Assembly: GCA_029876055.1 (NCBI GenBank)
Contig: CM056878.1
Coordinates: 1,302,001-1,366,000, forward strand
Reading direction: 5' to 3'
Length of the DNA stretch: 64,000 nt
Source of the DNA: Madurella fahalii
Taxonomy: Eukaryota > Ascomycota > Sordariomycetes > Sordariales
Made by a program: the position numbers and the translations under genes. Below the pieces are notes generated by a model. The model was not told the origin of the DNA and did not search any database. It saw only the letters and a list, made by a program, of their open reading frames with translations. Below, piece by piece: positions 24,301 through 33,913 of this stretch (positions are counted from its first letter, which is position 1; each line of letters opens with the position of its first letter).

Positions 24301-24566
24301 GCGGCGGCAGCGGCCGGTTTCTTGGTTGCCGTCGGTTCGTAGCAGCATGCCTCCTGGATCTTGCGCAGCGTGACAGCAAGCTTGCGGTGGGTTGCTGTCG
24401 TCCGCTGGGCATCGCGGAAGATGGCTGTGATCTGAGTGCGCAGCGCATTATCGGGCGTCTCGGCGGGGATGTCGATGTTGGTCGAAGAGGCGCGCGATGC
24501 TGTTGATGCGCGGGTGCCCCCCGCCGCCGAGGACCGGGTCGACCTCGTCGAGGCTCTCGCGGGCAT
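21369..24566 (-). CDS. ycg1: Condensin complex non-SMC subunit 3 (YCG1/CND3/CAP-G)
   Basis: HEAT-repeat subunit of condensin, needed for chromosome compaction and segregation. Two exons, 24566-21875 and 21805-21369, 1042 residues. Start MPARASTRSTRSS; the longer in-frame start at 24749 lies over the divergent NOP4 promoter and adds unrelated sequence. HEAT-like helices run through the protein (LRSGLLRRIRDKEAMVRAQAV, DPSADVRRSLLVNLP, REKLLRWGLRDRDENVRKAAG); a middle acidic loop (QEADDEEEEED) and a Ser-rich loop at about residue 625 precede the conserved IKEIVINMKCLHIVQCML region. The tail after the intron is acidic and ends LLSDDEEEL. The length and layout fit the family (about 900-1050 residues). 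The short 5' distance to NOP4 suggests a shared promoter. Confidence 0.94.
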
Positions 24567-24883
24567 TTTGGGCGGCTGCCGGGTGTGTGCTTCGTTCTTG
24601 GTTATGTTGTCTGAGTATTGGTTGGCATCCGCATTTCGCCTCTGTGAAGGGGAAGCAGAGAACGGAACGGAACGTCGTTGCTCTTGTTTGTTTATGGCAA
24701 TATTCCCAATCCGGTTTAGCGTTACATATTTGGAGGGGTTCACCCCCATGTCTTTCCGATCAGCCCCACATCTTGCACGATAAGCCGCTTATCGTCGTGG
24801 ATCCAGGATTTTTTCAATTGAGTGGGAGCTCAGATCAAAAGGTTACCAACCCGCTCGACAACTCCCGCGAAGACAGCTTCGAG
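24567..24883. promoter_or_regulatory. Compact divergent promoter of YCG1 and NOP4
   Basis: 317 bp between two divergent starts. An open frame continues across it in both directions (the upstream extensions of both genes), but the residues encoded are not family-like. No motif is certain. Confidence 0.5.
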
Positions 24884-27121
24884 ATGGCAAAGTCCGGGGA
24901 CAAGAAGCGCCAACGCGACGCCGAGGAGGCGCCGGCCGGGCTAGACGGAGCGGCTGGCCAGACTTCCAATCCGCCGACCAAAAAGGCGCGGGTCGAGTCC
25001 CACCGATCGCTCTTCGTCCGGTCGCTCCCTCCAACGACCACCAGCGAGTCGCTTACCGAATTCTTCTCGCAGCACTATCCCGTCAAGCACGCCACTGTTG
25101 TGCTGGATCCCAAGACCAAGACGTCAAGAGGCTACGGCTTCGTCTCGTTTGCCGACCCCGAGGATGCTATCGAAGCCAAGGAGAAGCTCAACAACGAGCT
25201 CTTCGATGGCCGGCGGTTGAGGCTCGACATTGCCCAGCCACGGCACCGCGATGCTGCCAAGGCCGGCTCTGAGGTTGCATCCAAGGTTATTGAGGAGAAG
25301 CGGAAGCGCGAGGAGCAACTGGAACAAGCTCGGAAGCCGCCGAAGCTCATTATCCGAAACCTGCCCTGGAGCATCAAGAGCTCCGATCAGCTGGCAAAGT
25401 TATTCCAGAGCTTTGGCAAGGTCAAGTATGCTGATCTGCCAAATAATAAGGGTAAACTTTCTGGCTTTGGTTTCGTCACGCTTCGCGGCCGCAAAAACGC
25501 CGAGAAGGCAATGGAAGCTATCAATGGCAAGGTGGTCGATGGGCGGACCTTGGCGGTGGACTGGGCGGTGGACAAGCAAACCTGGGAGAAGCAAAAGGAC
25601 GGTGCGGAAGCAGATGAGGGTGATGCAGGATCGAGCAAAAGCCCCAAGGCGAAGAAGTCCAAGAAAGCAAAGGAAGAAGATAACGACGAGGATCCAAATA
25701 TGACCCAGGAAGATCGGGACCTAATGAATTTCTTCAAGAATTACTGGGACAACCTAGAAGACGAGGAAGAGAGCGATGAGGAGGGTGAGAGCGATGGTGA
25801 GGATAAGGATGAGGTCGAAGATGAGGACGAGGATGAGGATGTGGATGTAGGAACGGGCGAGTCCGGCGCATCTGAAGACGAAGACGATCAACCGAAAAAG
25901 CAGATGACGGATAATTCGACAACGCTCTTCATCCGCAATCTTCCGTACACGACGACTGACGAGACACTCAAGGCCCACTTTGCAAAGTTCGGTGCTGTGA
26001 GGTACGCCAGAGTTGTGATGGACCGCGCTACCGATCGGCCAGCCGGCACTGGGTTCGTATGCTTCTTCAACATGGACGACTGCATGGCTTGCTTGAAAGG
26101 AGCACCGCGCCATCGCCCTGCTCCCACGCTCTCCAAGCACTCTATTCTGCAAGACGAAACGGTCGATCCCGAAGGCAAATACACGCTCGAAGGCCGAGTA
26201 TTGCAAGTTGCTCAGGCCGTGAGCAAGGACGAGGCTACGCGCCTGGCCGAGGCAGGTCCGGGTCGTAAGGGCAAAGAGAAGGATAAAAGAAGACTCTTCC
26301 TCTTGTCCGAAGGCGCAATTCCCAAGGGCTCACCCCTCTACAACAAGCTTCCCCCGTCTGAGATCAAGATGAGGGAGGCCAGCGCCAAGCAACGGAAGAA
26401 GCTGATCGAGTCCAACCCCAGCCTGCACCTCAGTCTGACCCGTCTCGCCATCCGCAACCTACCGCACAACCTCGGTTCCAAAGAGTTGAAGGCTCTTGCC
26501 CGTGAAGCCATTGTAGGCTTTGCCAAGGACGTCAAGGAGGGACGCAGACAGCCGTTGTCGAAGGAGGAAAACTCGAGAGGCGGCGAGCAGGACAAGGAGG
26601 CAGAGCGCCGCCGGAAAGAAAAGGGCAAGGGTGTGGTGCGCCAGGCCAAGATCGTCTTTGAGACCAAGGAGGGCTCCAAGGTGGACGAGAAGACCGGGGC
26701 GGGCAGGAGCCGCGGTTACGGTTTCATCGAGTACTCGTCTCACCGGTGGGCTCTCATGGGCATGCGATGGTTGAACGGCCATGCGCTGAAGAACGAGGCG
26801 GGCAAGACTCAGCGGCTGATTGTCGAGTTCGCCATTGAGAATGCCAACGTCGTGCAGAGGCGGCGGGCGCAGGAGGAGAGGACGAAGCAGCTGGGACCGA
26901 GGCCCCCGAAGACAGAGAAGGAAGCCGATGGTGGCAAGTCAAAAGGGGCTAAGAAGGGCAAGAGCCGCAAGGGAGAGAAGGAGGGCGATGGCGATAAGCT
27001 TCCTCCCACCAAGGAAGCTAGAAAGAATGCCGACGCTAAGCTTGCGATGAGGACCAAGATCATTGCAAGGAAGAGGATGATGCGGAAGAAGAAGGCCAAG
27101 GTGCGGACGGGGAAGAAATAG
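24884..27121 (+). CDS. nop4: Nucleolar RNA-binding protein NOP4 (RBM28-like)
   Basis: Four-RRM protein required for 60S subunit assembly in the nucleolus. Intronless, 745 residues from 24884. RRM1 (about 42-122) has RNP2 LFVRSL and RNP1 RGYGFVSF; RRM2 (about 152-230) has LIIRNL and GFGFVTL; a long acidic linker (about 285-335, many D/E) follows; RRM3 (about 343-430) has LFIRNL and GTGFVCF; RRM4 (about 518-635) has LAIRNL and RGYGFIEY, split by a charged insert. The C-terminus is Lys-rich with repeated basic patches, as expected for nucleolar retention. The reading frame is open upstream to 24497, but the family-like sequence starts at MAKSGDKKRQRD, and the upstream part overlaps the YCG1 first exon. 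Its 3' end faces the unknown gene at 27484. Confidence 0.93.
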   Translation: MAKSGDKKRQRDAEEAPAGLDGAAGQTSNPPTKKARVESHRSLFVRSLPPTTTSESLTEFFSQHYPVKHATVVLDPKTKTSRGYGFVSFADPEDAIEAKEKLNNELFDGRRLRLDIAQPRHRDAAKAGSEVASKVIEEKRKREEQLEQARKPPKLIIRNLPWSIKSSDQLAKLFQSFGKVKYADLPNNKGKLSGFGFVTLRGRKNAEKAMEAINGKVVDGRTLAVDWAVDKQTWEKQKDGAEADEGDAGSSKSPKAKKSKKAKEEDNDEDPNMTQEDRDLMNFFKNYWDNLEDEEESDEEGESDGEDKDEVEDEDEDEDVDVGTGESGASEDEDDQPKKQMTDNSTTLFIRNLPYTTTDETLKAHFAKFGAVRYARVVMDRATDRPAGTGFVCFFNMDDCMACLKGAPRHRPAPTLSKHSILQDETVDPEGKYTLEGRVLQVAQAVSKDEATRLAEAGPGRKGKEKDKRRLFLLSEGAIPKGSPLYNKLPPSEIKMREASAKQRKKLIESNPSLHLSLTRLAIRNLPHNLGSKELKALAREAIVGFAKDVKEGRRQPLSKEENSRGGEQDKEAERRRKEKGKGVVRQAKIVFETKEGSKVDEKTGAGRSRGYGFIEYSSHRWALMGMRWLNGHALKNEAGKTQRLIVEFAIENANVVQRRRAQEERTKQLGPRPPKTEKEADGGKSKGAKKGKSRKGEKEGDGDKLPPTKEARKNADAKLAMRTKIIARKRMMRKKKAKVRTGKK

Positions 27122-27483
27122 GAGGCAGTGTTGATTACTTGACCAGGCATACCTGTACAGCAAACAGAGCTTCAGCGCGTTATACTTTTGAATCCGAATT
27201 TGCTTGCTCAGCTTTGCTCACTCTACGCCATCAATCTGTTCCATCCCCTGGTCCTCCGTAACCCGCCACCTCGCCTTTTGGCTGCTCCCCGTTGTCAATC
27301 ATCTAAGCTCCCAAGTCATCCTCAGGTTCATGTTAGCCTACAGAGTGACAACGCCATATTACTGGAGGGGAGAGGTAACTATCTACAATTCAGAACCATA
27401 CAATCATATACACATAATCAATAAGTCATCGGTCTTGATGAGTGGGGATTGCAATGAAGTCAACCAACCAGCCAATCTTAGCT
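27122..27483. other. Convergent 3' flanks, nothing recognised
   Basis: 362 bp between the ends of NOP4 and the unknown minus-strand gene. It has no supportable ORF and no repeat. It is probably the two 3' untranslated regions. Confidence 0.5.
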
Positions 27484-28934
27484 TCACTTCCAGAACCAGC
27501 CGCCATCCTTCCTCTGGTCTTTCGAGCTGCTAGACGGGTCCCTGTCACCTTTGTCATCCTTTTCGTCCCGGTTATCGTTGCCAGACCCTCCGAACGTCGC
27601 ATGCCACTGCTGGGATTGGCTCGATGAGCTCTGAACCTGCCTCATGATGACGCGGCCGTCTTCGTCCGTCCAGGTGGTCTCAGTCTTGGTGCGTGTGTTT
27701 CCGCGCTCATCCACAAACTCAGTCTTGGTGGTCTTCTTTGTGATACCGTTCTCCACGAACTCGGTCGTCTCAGTCTTGGGCGGAGATGCGGGCTTGGCCT
27801 CCCAGAAACCGTCATCGCGTCGGCCCTCAGAGATGGACTTGAAGAAGTTAGACAGCGAGCGCTCGGACTCGTTGAACGCCGAGCGAATGACCGAGTACAG
27901 ATCGCCCTCCGTCTCAGGTGCATCCTTGTCCTTCTCCTCAGTGGCATTCCTACCCCCGCGCTTCCGCTCCCCTTCGCTCTCGCCCATGATCTCATCCTCC
28001 AGCAACTTCCCAAGCGCCTTCACAACCCCGCCAATATCCGAGAAGAATGACCCAATCTCATCATCACGGTTCTCCCCAACCTCACTCCTCCTTCCCCTTC
28101 CCCTCGAGGCCCTCTCAAAAGCCGCCATCTCTCGCTCCTCCCGCGCCACACGTTCCCGCCGCCTCCTCTCCACCCACTCCTCCATCGTCCGCGGCGACCT
28201 CTCGGCAGGGCGCGACGCGTCCCAGACAGGGAAGTACACCTCCCTCAGGCCCGCGCTCGCCATCCTCCTCAGCCACCGCATCTCGGCCCAGCATCCGTAG
28301 GCGCCGTGGACGGTGAAGGCGTCGCGGTAGTCGGCGAGCGCGAACAGGTGGTGGTGCCAGCCGGGCGAGCGCTGCTCCGCGGCGCGCCGCCGCGGGTCTG
28401 CCATCTCGGCGGCCGAGCTGGCGAGCATCAGGTCCTCGAAGGCGTCGAGCCAGCCCGTGGCCGGCTGCGGCGCGCCGGCTGCCGTCGCGCCCCCGCGGCT
28501 GCTCTCGTTGGGCCGCGGGTGCCACCCCAGCTCGCGGTGCAGCCGCAGCGGCGAGTAGGCCGACTGCGTCAGGAATAGGTCCCATGCTGTCTGCGCCTCG
28601 GCGCGCGAGCCGCCGCGCAGGGCGTCGAGGGCGGCTTCAAGCTGGGGGAGGGCTGGAGGCGCCGGAGGGCGTGGGTGTAAGGGGAGGAGGTGGTCTGTTC
28701 GTAGGGTGGCGGGATGCCGTGTGGCGCGGAAGGGGAGCTGGAAGTACTTGGTTCGGTCATTTCGGTTGTTTTGCTGCTGGTTGTGGTGTTGGTGGGTTCT
28801 GCGGTGTGGTTGCTGTTGCTGCGGGACACGGCCGACGAGAGGCTGACAACGCTGTTGAGGCCCGCGTGGATGTTTGCGTCGACGTGCTGCTTGAAGCGGA
28901 CAAACGGGTTGTTGGAGGGCTCTTCGTCTGGCAT
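27484..28934 (-). CDS. Conserved fungal protein of unknown function, with an apparent one-base frameshift
   Basis: The N-terminal part starts MPDEEPSNNPFVRFKQHVDANIH in one frame; the larger rest is in another frame and ends in GGWFWK at 27484. The N-terminal block (NPFVRFKQHVDANI) is one I associate with a fungal family of unknown role. The middle has AYSPLRLHRELGWHP; the C-terminal part repeats a Thr/Lys/Glu-rich unit (TKTEFVDERGNTRTKTETTW). The wobble-position bias favours the first frame down to about 28650 and the second afterwards. The jump lies at or near five G's on the plus strand (28644-28648); one more C in the coding strand would join the frames. A 53-nt intron (GTACTT...GAACAG) would also restore the frame but would remove the better-biased stretch. 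About 480 residues if joined. No membrane segment is obvious. Confidence 0.75.
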
Positions 28935-30433
28935 CGGGGATGTCTATTACTGTGCTGCTGATGCGTCGACTCAAATTGACCTGGTGGGTGTCGTGGGCGG
29001 TTGACGTTGATGATGCGTCCGGAGAGGGTGGGACAGCTTTACGTTAACTTTAGCCAAAGATAGATGGACTTGCCCCGCGGTGGAGCTCGGTGGAGCTATC
29101 GGCAACGTTATCAAATTGCCGGGTCATCAATTACGCTTAACAGGAGGTACTGTACAATACCGCACAAATCAGGTCTAGTGGCCTTTTTCCTCCCATCGGT
29201 TTAAGCATCTTTCGCTCCACGTGACCTATTTACTGGCAATCAGGACCGAAGCCTTCTTCTCGGCCCTAATTTGTTTCTCAGCCAAAGCTTCCAGGTGCCG
29301 ACCGAACCTCGTCGCCTGCTTCATGTAAATATTCACTATTCTCCTAAACCCTGACCCGAAGCTTTTCGTCACGGCCTAGATCGGGATCAACTTCACTCAC
29401 TCGTCAAGACAACCCAGCCAGAATAGGCCATAATGAAAGGGGGCCCGGGGTCGGGGTCCAGAGAATACGAAAGGGCCCTAGTGGTCCAAAACGGATGCAC
29501 AGGACCCATGGAAACGGGGGTTAGTTAGCGAGCCCATCAAAGCAGATTGGTTCCTCAAACAAGCAAACAAGTTCATTGTCTACAATCGAATGTTTCCTTT
29601 CTTTTTATAAGTGAAGTTTCTCGTATCTAAGTCCGTCCTCCGCACCCTCATTCCCTCCTTGCCCACTGTAAACCACCCGTCTGATTGGAGAGCAAGCAGA
29701 TGATCCATCACCGTCCGGAACACGGGTAGTGGGCAATGCCGATTATCCGAGAGTGGATATGCACTTAACCACCAAGCAATCCGTTCTTCGGACGCAAGTA
29801 ATTACCATATTTTTGTTGTGGGACATTAGAGTCCAACGGTGACGCGAGCTCGTCTTTCCGTTATGCCTTGTGGCAGAAATATTTTATGTGCTGTTCATGA
29901 ATGCTTCGCCGCAACTCAAACTGTCAAACACGTGCCAAGCCCCGACGCCGCGCCAAGCAATTATCCGCATCGACCGGGGTTGCATGACAATGACGGAGGT
30001 CGGTGGTCGCGGGTTGGGGGGCCCTGTGCAGGAGTCTCATCCTCGCTCGAGCGGCACGAACCAACACGGCGGGAGTCGCTAGACGGGAGATCCATAATTA
30101 GCTCCTCATCACCTTTCCTGCGCTAAGTGATGTTTTGCAAAGTCGCACAATTTTTTGGTGCTGTTATCTTTCCCAGCTCGATGGTTCCCCTACCGTTTTC
30201 GTTGCTGCGCAGTGACGGAGCTGCCAAACTGAGCGGATAATTAACGACGCGAGCAACTCTAACCGCAAACCAACCGACGCCACGAAGCGCTCGTACGGTA
30301 CCTGGGCCCCAGTTCGACGTCGGCGCCCATGATCTGCCGCCAGCTTGCTTCGAAAGACCGGTGCGCCTGTGCTTGTCCCGGGCCGACGGCCATCGTGCCT
30401 TGAACAAAGCACACGCAACACCTGCGGGGAACC
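28935..30433. other. 1.5-kb divergent spacer, no gene seen
   Basis: Lies between the unknown minus gene and the NIPA-like plus gene, so it contains both promoters. Overlapping ORFs at 30123-30930 are antisense to the NIPA first exon and its leader. Nothing else can be supported. Confidence 0.5.
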
Positions 30434-32968
30434 ATGCATCTCCCTCCGCCCTCGTCCGCCCTGGCCGAGCGCGCCTGGCCCGCTTGGCTGTCCTTCCTCG
30501 ACAACAATGGCGGCGACTCGGACGGCGAGCTCCAGAACTGGTCCAGTCTGATTGGCATCATTAGTGCCATCTGCGGCAACGCGCTGATCGCCCTCGCCCT
30601 CAATGTCCAGCGATACGCCCACATTAGATTGCAGCGGAAGAAGTTGCAGATACGAGAGCGCGCGAAGCAGGCGATCAAGAATGCCGTTTCCGGTGCGCAC
30701 GCCCGGGGAACGGGCGGGAGGTACGGCGCCGCGGAGACATCAAATGGGCACTCGGGTGGCGATGCCACCTTGTCGAGGCCCAGCGTCGGCAGCAACGGCC
30801 GATACAGTGAAGACGATGGCCGCAATTCATCCGAGACGGACCCGCTCGCGCAGTCCTTCGAATTCGACGAGTCACATTGGACAGAGCATTCCAGCGACAA
30901 AGACGCCAAGGTTGCGTCCACATACCTCAAAGACCCCTACTGGTGGCTAGGACAGGTGCTCGTCACGGTCGGCGAGATGGGCAACTTCCTTGCCTACGGC
31001 TTCGCCCCGGCATCCATCGTCAGCCCGCTCGGCGTGGTAGCCCTCGTCTCGAATTGCATCATTGCGCCTATATTCTTCAAGGAGGTATTCCGCCACCGCG
31101 ACTTCTGGGGCGTCATCATCGCCATCACGGGCGCCGTGACCGTCGTCCTGAGCGCGCAGACGGAGGAGACGAAGCTGGGCCCGCATGAGGTGTGGGATGC
31201 TATTACTACCATGGAATTCGAAATTTACATGGGCATTAGCTGCGCGCTGATCGCGCTGCTCATGTGGCTGAGTCCTCGCTATGGGAGCCGGACTATCCTG
31301 ATCGATCTCGGGCTGGTAGGCCTGTTTGGTATGTGGACGATAATCTGCAAAACAGAAAGAAACACTGGCTAACCGCCTTTAGGTGGCTACACGGCCCTCT
31401 CAACCAAGGGCGTATCCTCGATGCTCTCGTCGACGCTGTTCGGCGCCTTCACCACCCCCGTCACCTACGGCCTCGCCTTCGTCCTCCTTTTTACCGCCGT
31501 TATGCAAGTTCGATACCTAAACAAGGCCCTCCAGCGCTTCGACTCGACCCAGGTCATCCCGATCCAGTTCGTCCTTTTTACTCTCTGCGTGATCATCGGC
31601 AGCGCTGTCCTCTACCGCGACTTTGAGCGCACCACCGGCGAGCAAGCCGTCAAATTCGTCGGCGGCTGCCTGCTCACCTTTTTTGGCGTGTTCCTCATCA
31701 CCAGTGGCAGGCCGCGACAAGATGATGAGGAAGAGGTGACGCTTTCCGACGCCGAGGGCATCGAAGAGACTATCGGTCTCACAGAGCAGGACCCCGCTGC
31801 ATCCCCTCCGGCACCACGCCAACCGTCCCGTCGGGCCAGCGACGCGGCACGGTCTCGGCGGTCGTCACGCGCATCGCGCGTCAGTTTCAAAGAGGCCATC
31901 AACAAGCCCCTGGCGGCTTTGTCAGAGTCGGGCTTTCCTACATCGCGAGCTCGCCCCGGCACGTCCTCTAACCAGAAACCCTCCTTCATCAACGAGGATG
32001 ACAGCGACGACGACGGCGAGCACTCCCCCTTGCTTGGCAATCCCTGGCGCGAAAGCGGCTCACCGCCTGAGCACCCTCGGCCCCCCTTAGGGGCCCACGC
32101 AATCTCGTCCGATTCGATCATGTCAGTCGTGACCTCAACGGCAGTCACATCCGACGGTGAATTCCAAGCGCCCTCAGGCGCGGCAACACCGCACCATTCA
32201 AACCAACACCAGTACAGAATCACGACCATGCCGGCCGCGGGCACAACCCCCCCGCGGATAAGCACCACAGCCACTACCAACACTACCACCACTCCGAGCG
32301 CCCGCCCTTCCACCCCGCGCACATCCCTCAACCTTCACCACTACTCGGGTCCCGTCATCTCCCCCTCCCCTTTCTCATCCACCCTAACAGCCGTAGTGGC
32401 CGATAAGCTGCTCGCGCATCTCGACGGCGCCGGACACAGCCCTACCGCCACGGCAGGTGCCTTATTCCCCGCCGGGGGGGCGGGGGCGCGCAGCAGCAGC
32501 AACAGCAATAACAATAGCAATCCTCAGAGAGCCGCAGCGGGGCTGAGGAGTAGTCTGAATCTGTTTGTCTCGCAGCAGCAGCAGCAGCAGCAGGATGAAG
32601 AACAGCAGGGGTCGGGCGGCGGTACGCAGGGGCTTCGGCGGAGGGAGAGGGAGGGGAGTCTGAGTGCCGTGGAGAGGAACACTGGTGGCGCCGGCTTTGA
32701 GGGCGGTCCTGGTGGGCTTAGAGGGCGGGCGAGGAGTCTGAGTTATACGCTTGGCCTGGGGAGCTTGTTTGGCAGTCCGAGGAGAGGGGGCGGGAGCTTC
32801 GCGGTGAGGAGGGTTGGCGGTGGGGATGGCGGTGTGAATGGGAGAGATGAAGAGGAGGGGTTGTTTGGCGGGAGGCTGCTAGCGAGGGCGAGAGCCGGTG
32901 CTGGTGCTGGTGCTGGTGCTGGTGCTGGTGCAGGTGCGCGTGCCAACCCGAGTTTGGAGACGCTGTGA
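30434..32968 (+). CDS. NIPA-type (DUF803) magnesium transporter family protein with long disordered tail
   Basis: Probable multi-pass membrane transporter; NIPA proteins are linked to Mg2+ transport, so the substrate is inferred. Two exons, 30434-31328 and 31383-32968, 826 residues. The membrane core shows segments at about 37-60 (IGIISAICGNALIALALNVQ), then GQVLVTVGEMGNFLAYGFAPASIVSPLGVVALVSNCIIAPIFFKEVF, and after the intron GGYTALSTKGVSSMLSS and VTYGLAFVLLFTAVMQVRYLNKAL, which are hallmarks of the family. A variable charged loop (about 75-165) separates helix 1 from helix 2. The C-terminal half (about 420-826) is Ser/Thr/Pro-rich, likely cytosolic, with a seven-Gln run and an Ala-Gly repeat tail. 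It is divergent from the unknown gene to its left. Confidence 0.92.
32897..32938 (+). repeat. GGTGCT hexamer tandem repeat coding Gly-Ala, in the NIPA-like gene
   Basis: Five exact GGTGCT copies (32897-32926) plus GGTGCA and GGTGCG. In frame it encodes seven Gly-Ala units near the C-terminus. Length variation would stay in frame. A separate in-frame CAG run of seven codons lies at about 32573-32593. Confidence 0.9.
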
Positions 32969-33913
32969 TTTGGTGGATTGGTCATATCTATGTGAGTGTT
33001 TGGGGGGAGGGGATTCTCTGGTAAAATTGGTGGTGGCTGGGAGCGCTGCTTTGTTTTTGCCTTTCCAGGGGAACAGGACATGTGAATAATACTGTCTGTC
33101 TTGTCTGGGAACCATTACAAGGAAGTCTATGGCGTGTCCACTCTCTGCTGTTTCTCTCTCTTTTTCTTTTTCTTTCTTTCCTTTCTTTTTTTTTTTTTTT
33201 TTTTTTCCCCGCCACATATCACGGAGCATCATGCATTGGATCGGAGTTTGTTTTCTGCTCGGTTCGGGTCTTTAATTCTTCGACTGTATATGCAGCGGCT
33301 AGTGTTGTCCATACTTGGCTTGGTGACGGGTCTCTGGCCAGCATGCCTCAACTCACCCTATATTCTTCATAAACTAGTTGTTTGCCACATAGCACATAGA
33401 ATACTACCATATAATAATTACTTTATGAAGGTCGTCGAGGCCGCGTTGGTCACATTCTCTTTCCGCTTTCTCGCCGAGATGGGTGATGGGAACTGACCGT
33501 TTCGTGGTAGGGGTCGCGCCCGGTCAGCAAGGTAAAGTGTGTCTTCATTACGGCAGCGTAGAATAACAACAATTGGTATCACTTCCTTCTTAGTCCGTCC
33601 ACCCAACCATCTCCAACGCTCTCCCGTCCTGCAGCCCGGAATCACCACCCATCCGCCCGCCCCGAAACCAAAAAGACTTGGGCTGCAGGAGACGCCTTGC
33701 GCCCGCGAGGCAGCATGGGCACAAAAGAAAAACCAACAACGCCATGTCATGCCGGCTAGCGTAGTCAACCCCGGTCAAAGCGGTGTATGCAAACATATAG
33801 GGTATGTGGTGCGCCATGTGTATATACGAATCATCATCAGTCATACGACGAAGACCGATCAAATGTGGTAACTGAACAGAAAAGGGAGGGACGAAGCAAA
33901 GTCTATCTGGCGA
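32969..33913. other. Convergent 3' flanks with a long pyrimidine tract
   Basis: 945 bp between NIPA and ERF4. A polypyrimidine tract with a 21-nt T run lies at 33186-33206. Overlapping short ORFs here have no support. It is otherwise untranslated and spacer DNA. Confidence 0.5.
33186..33206. repeat. T21 homopolymer in a CTTT-rich tract
   Basis: A run of 21 T's preceded by about 30 nt of TTTC/CTTT pyrimidine units from about 33158 and followed by CCCC. Confidence 0.9.
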
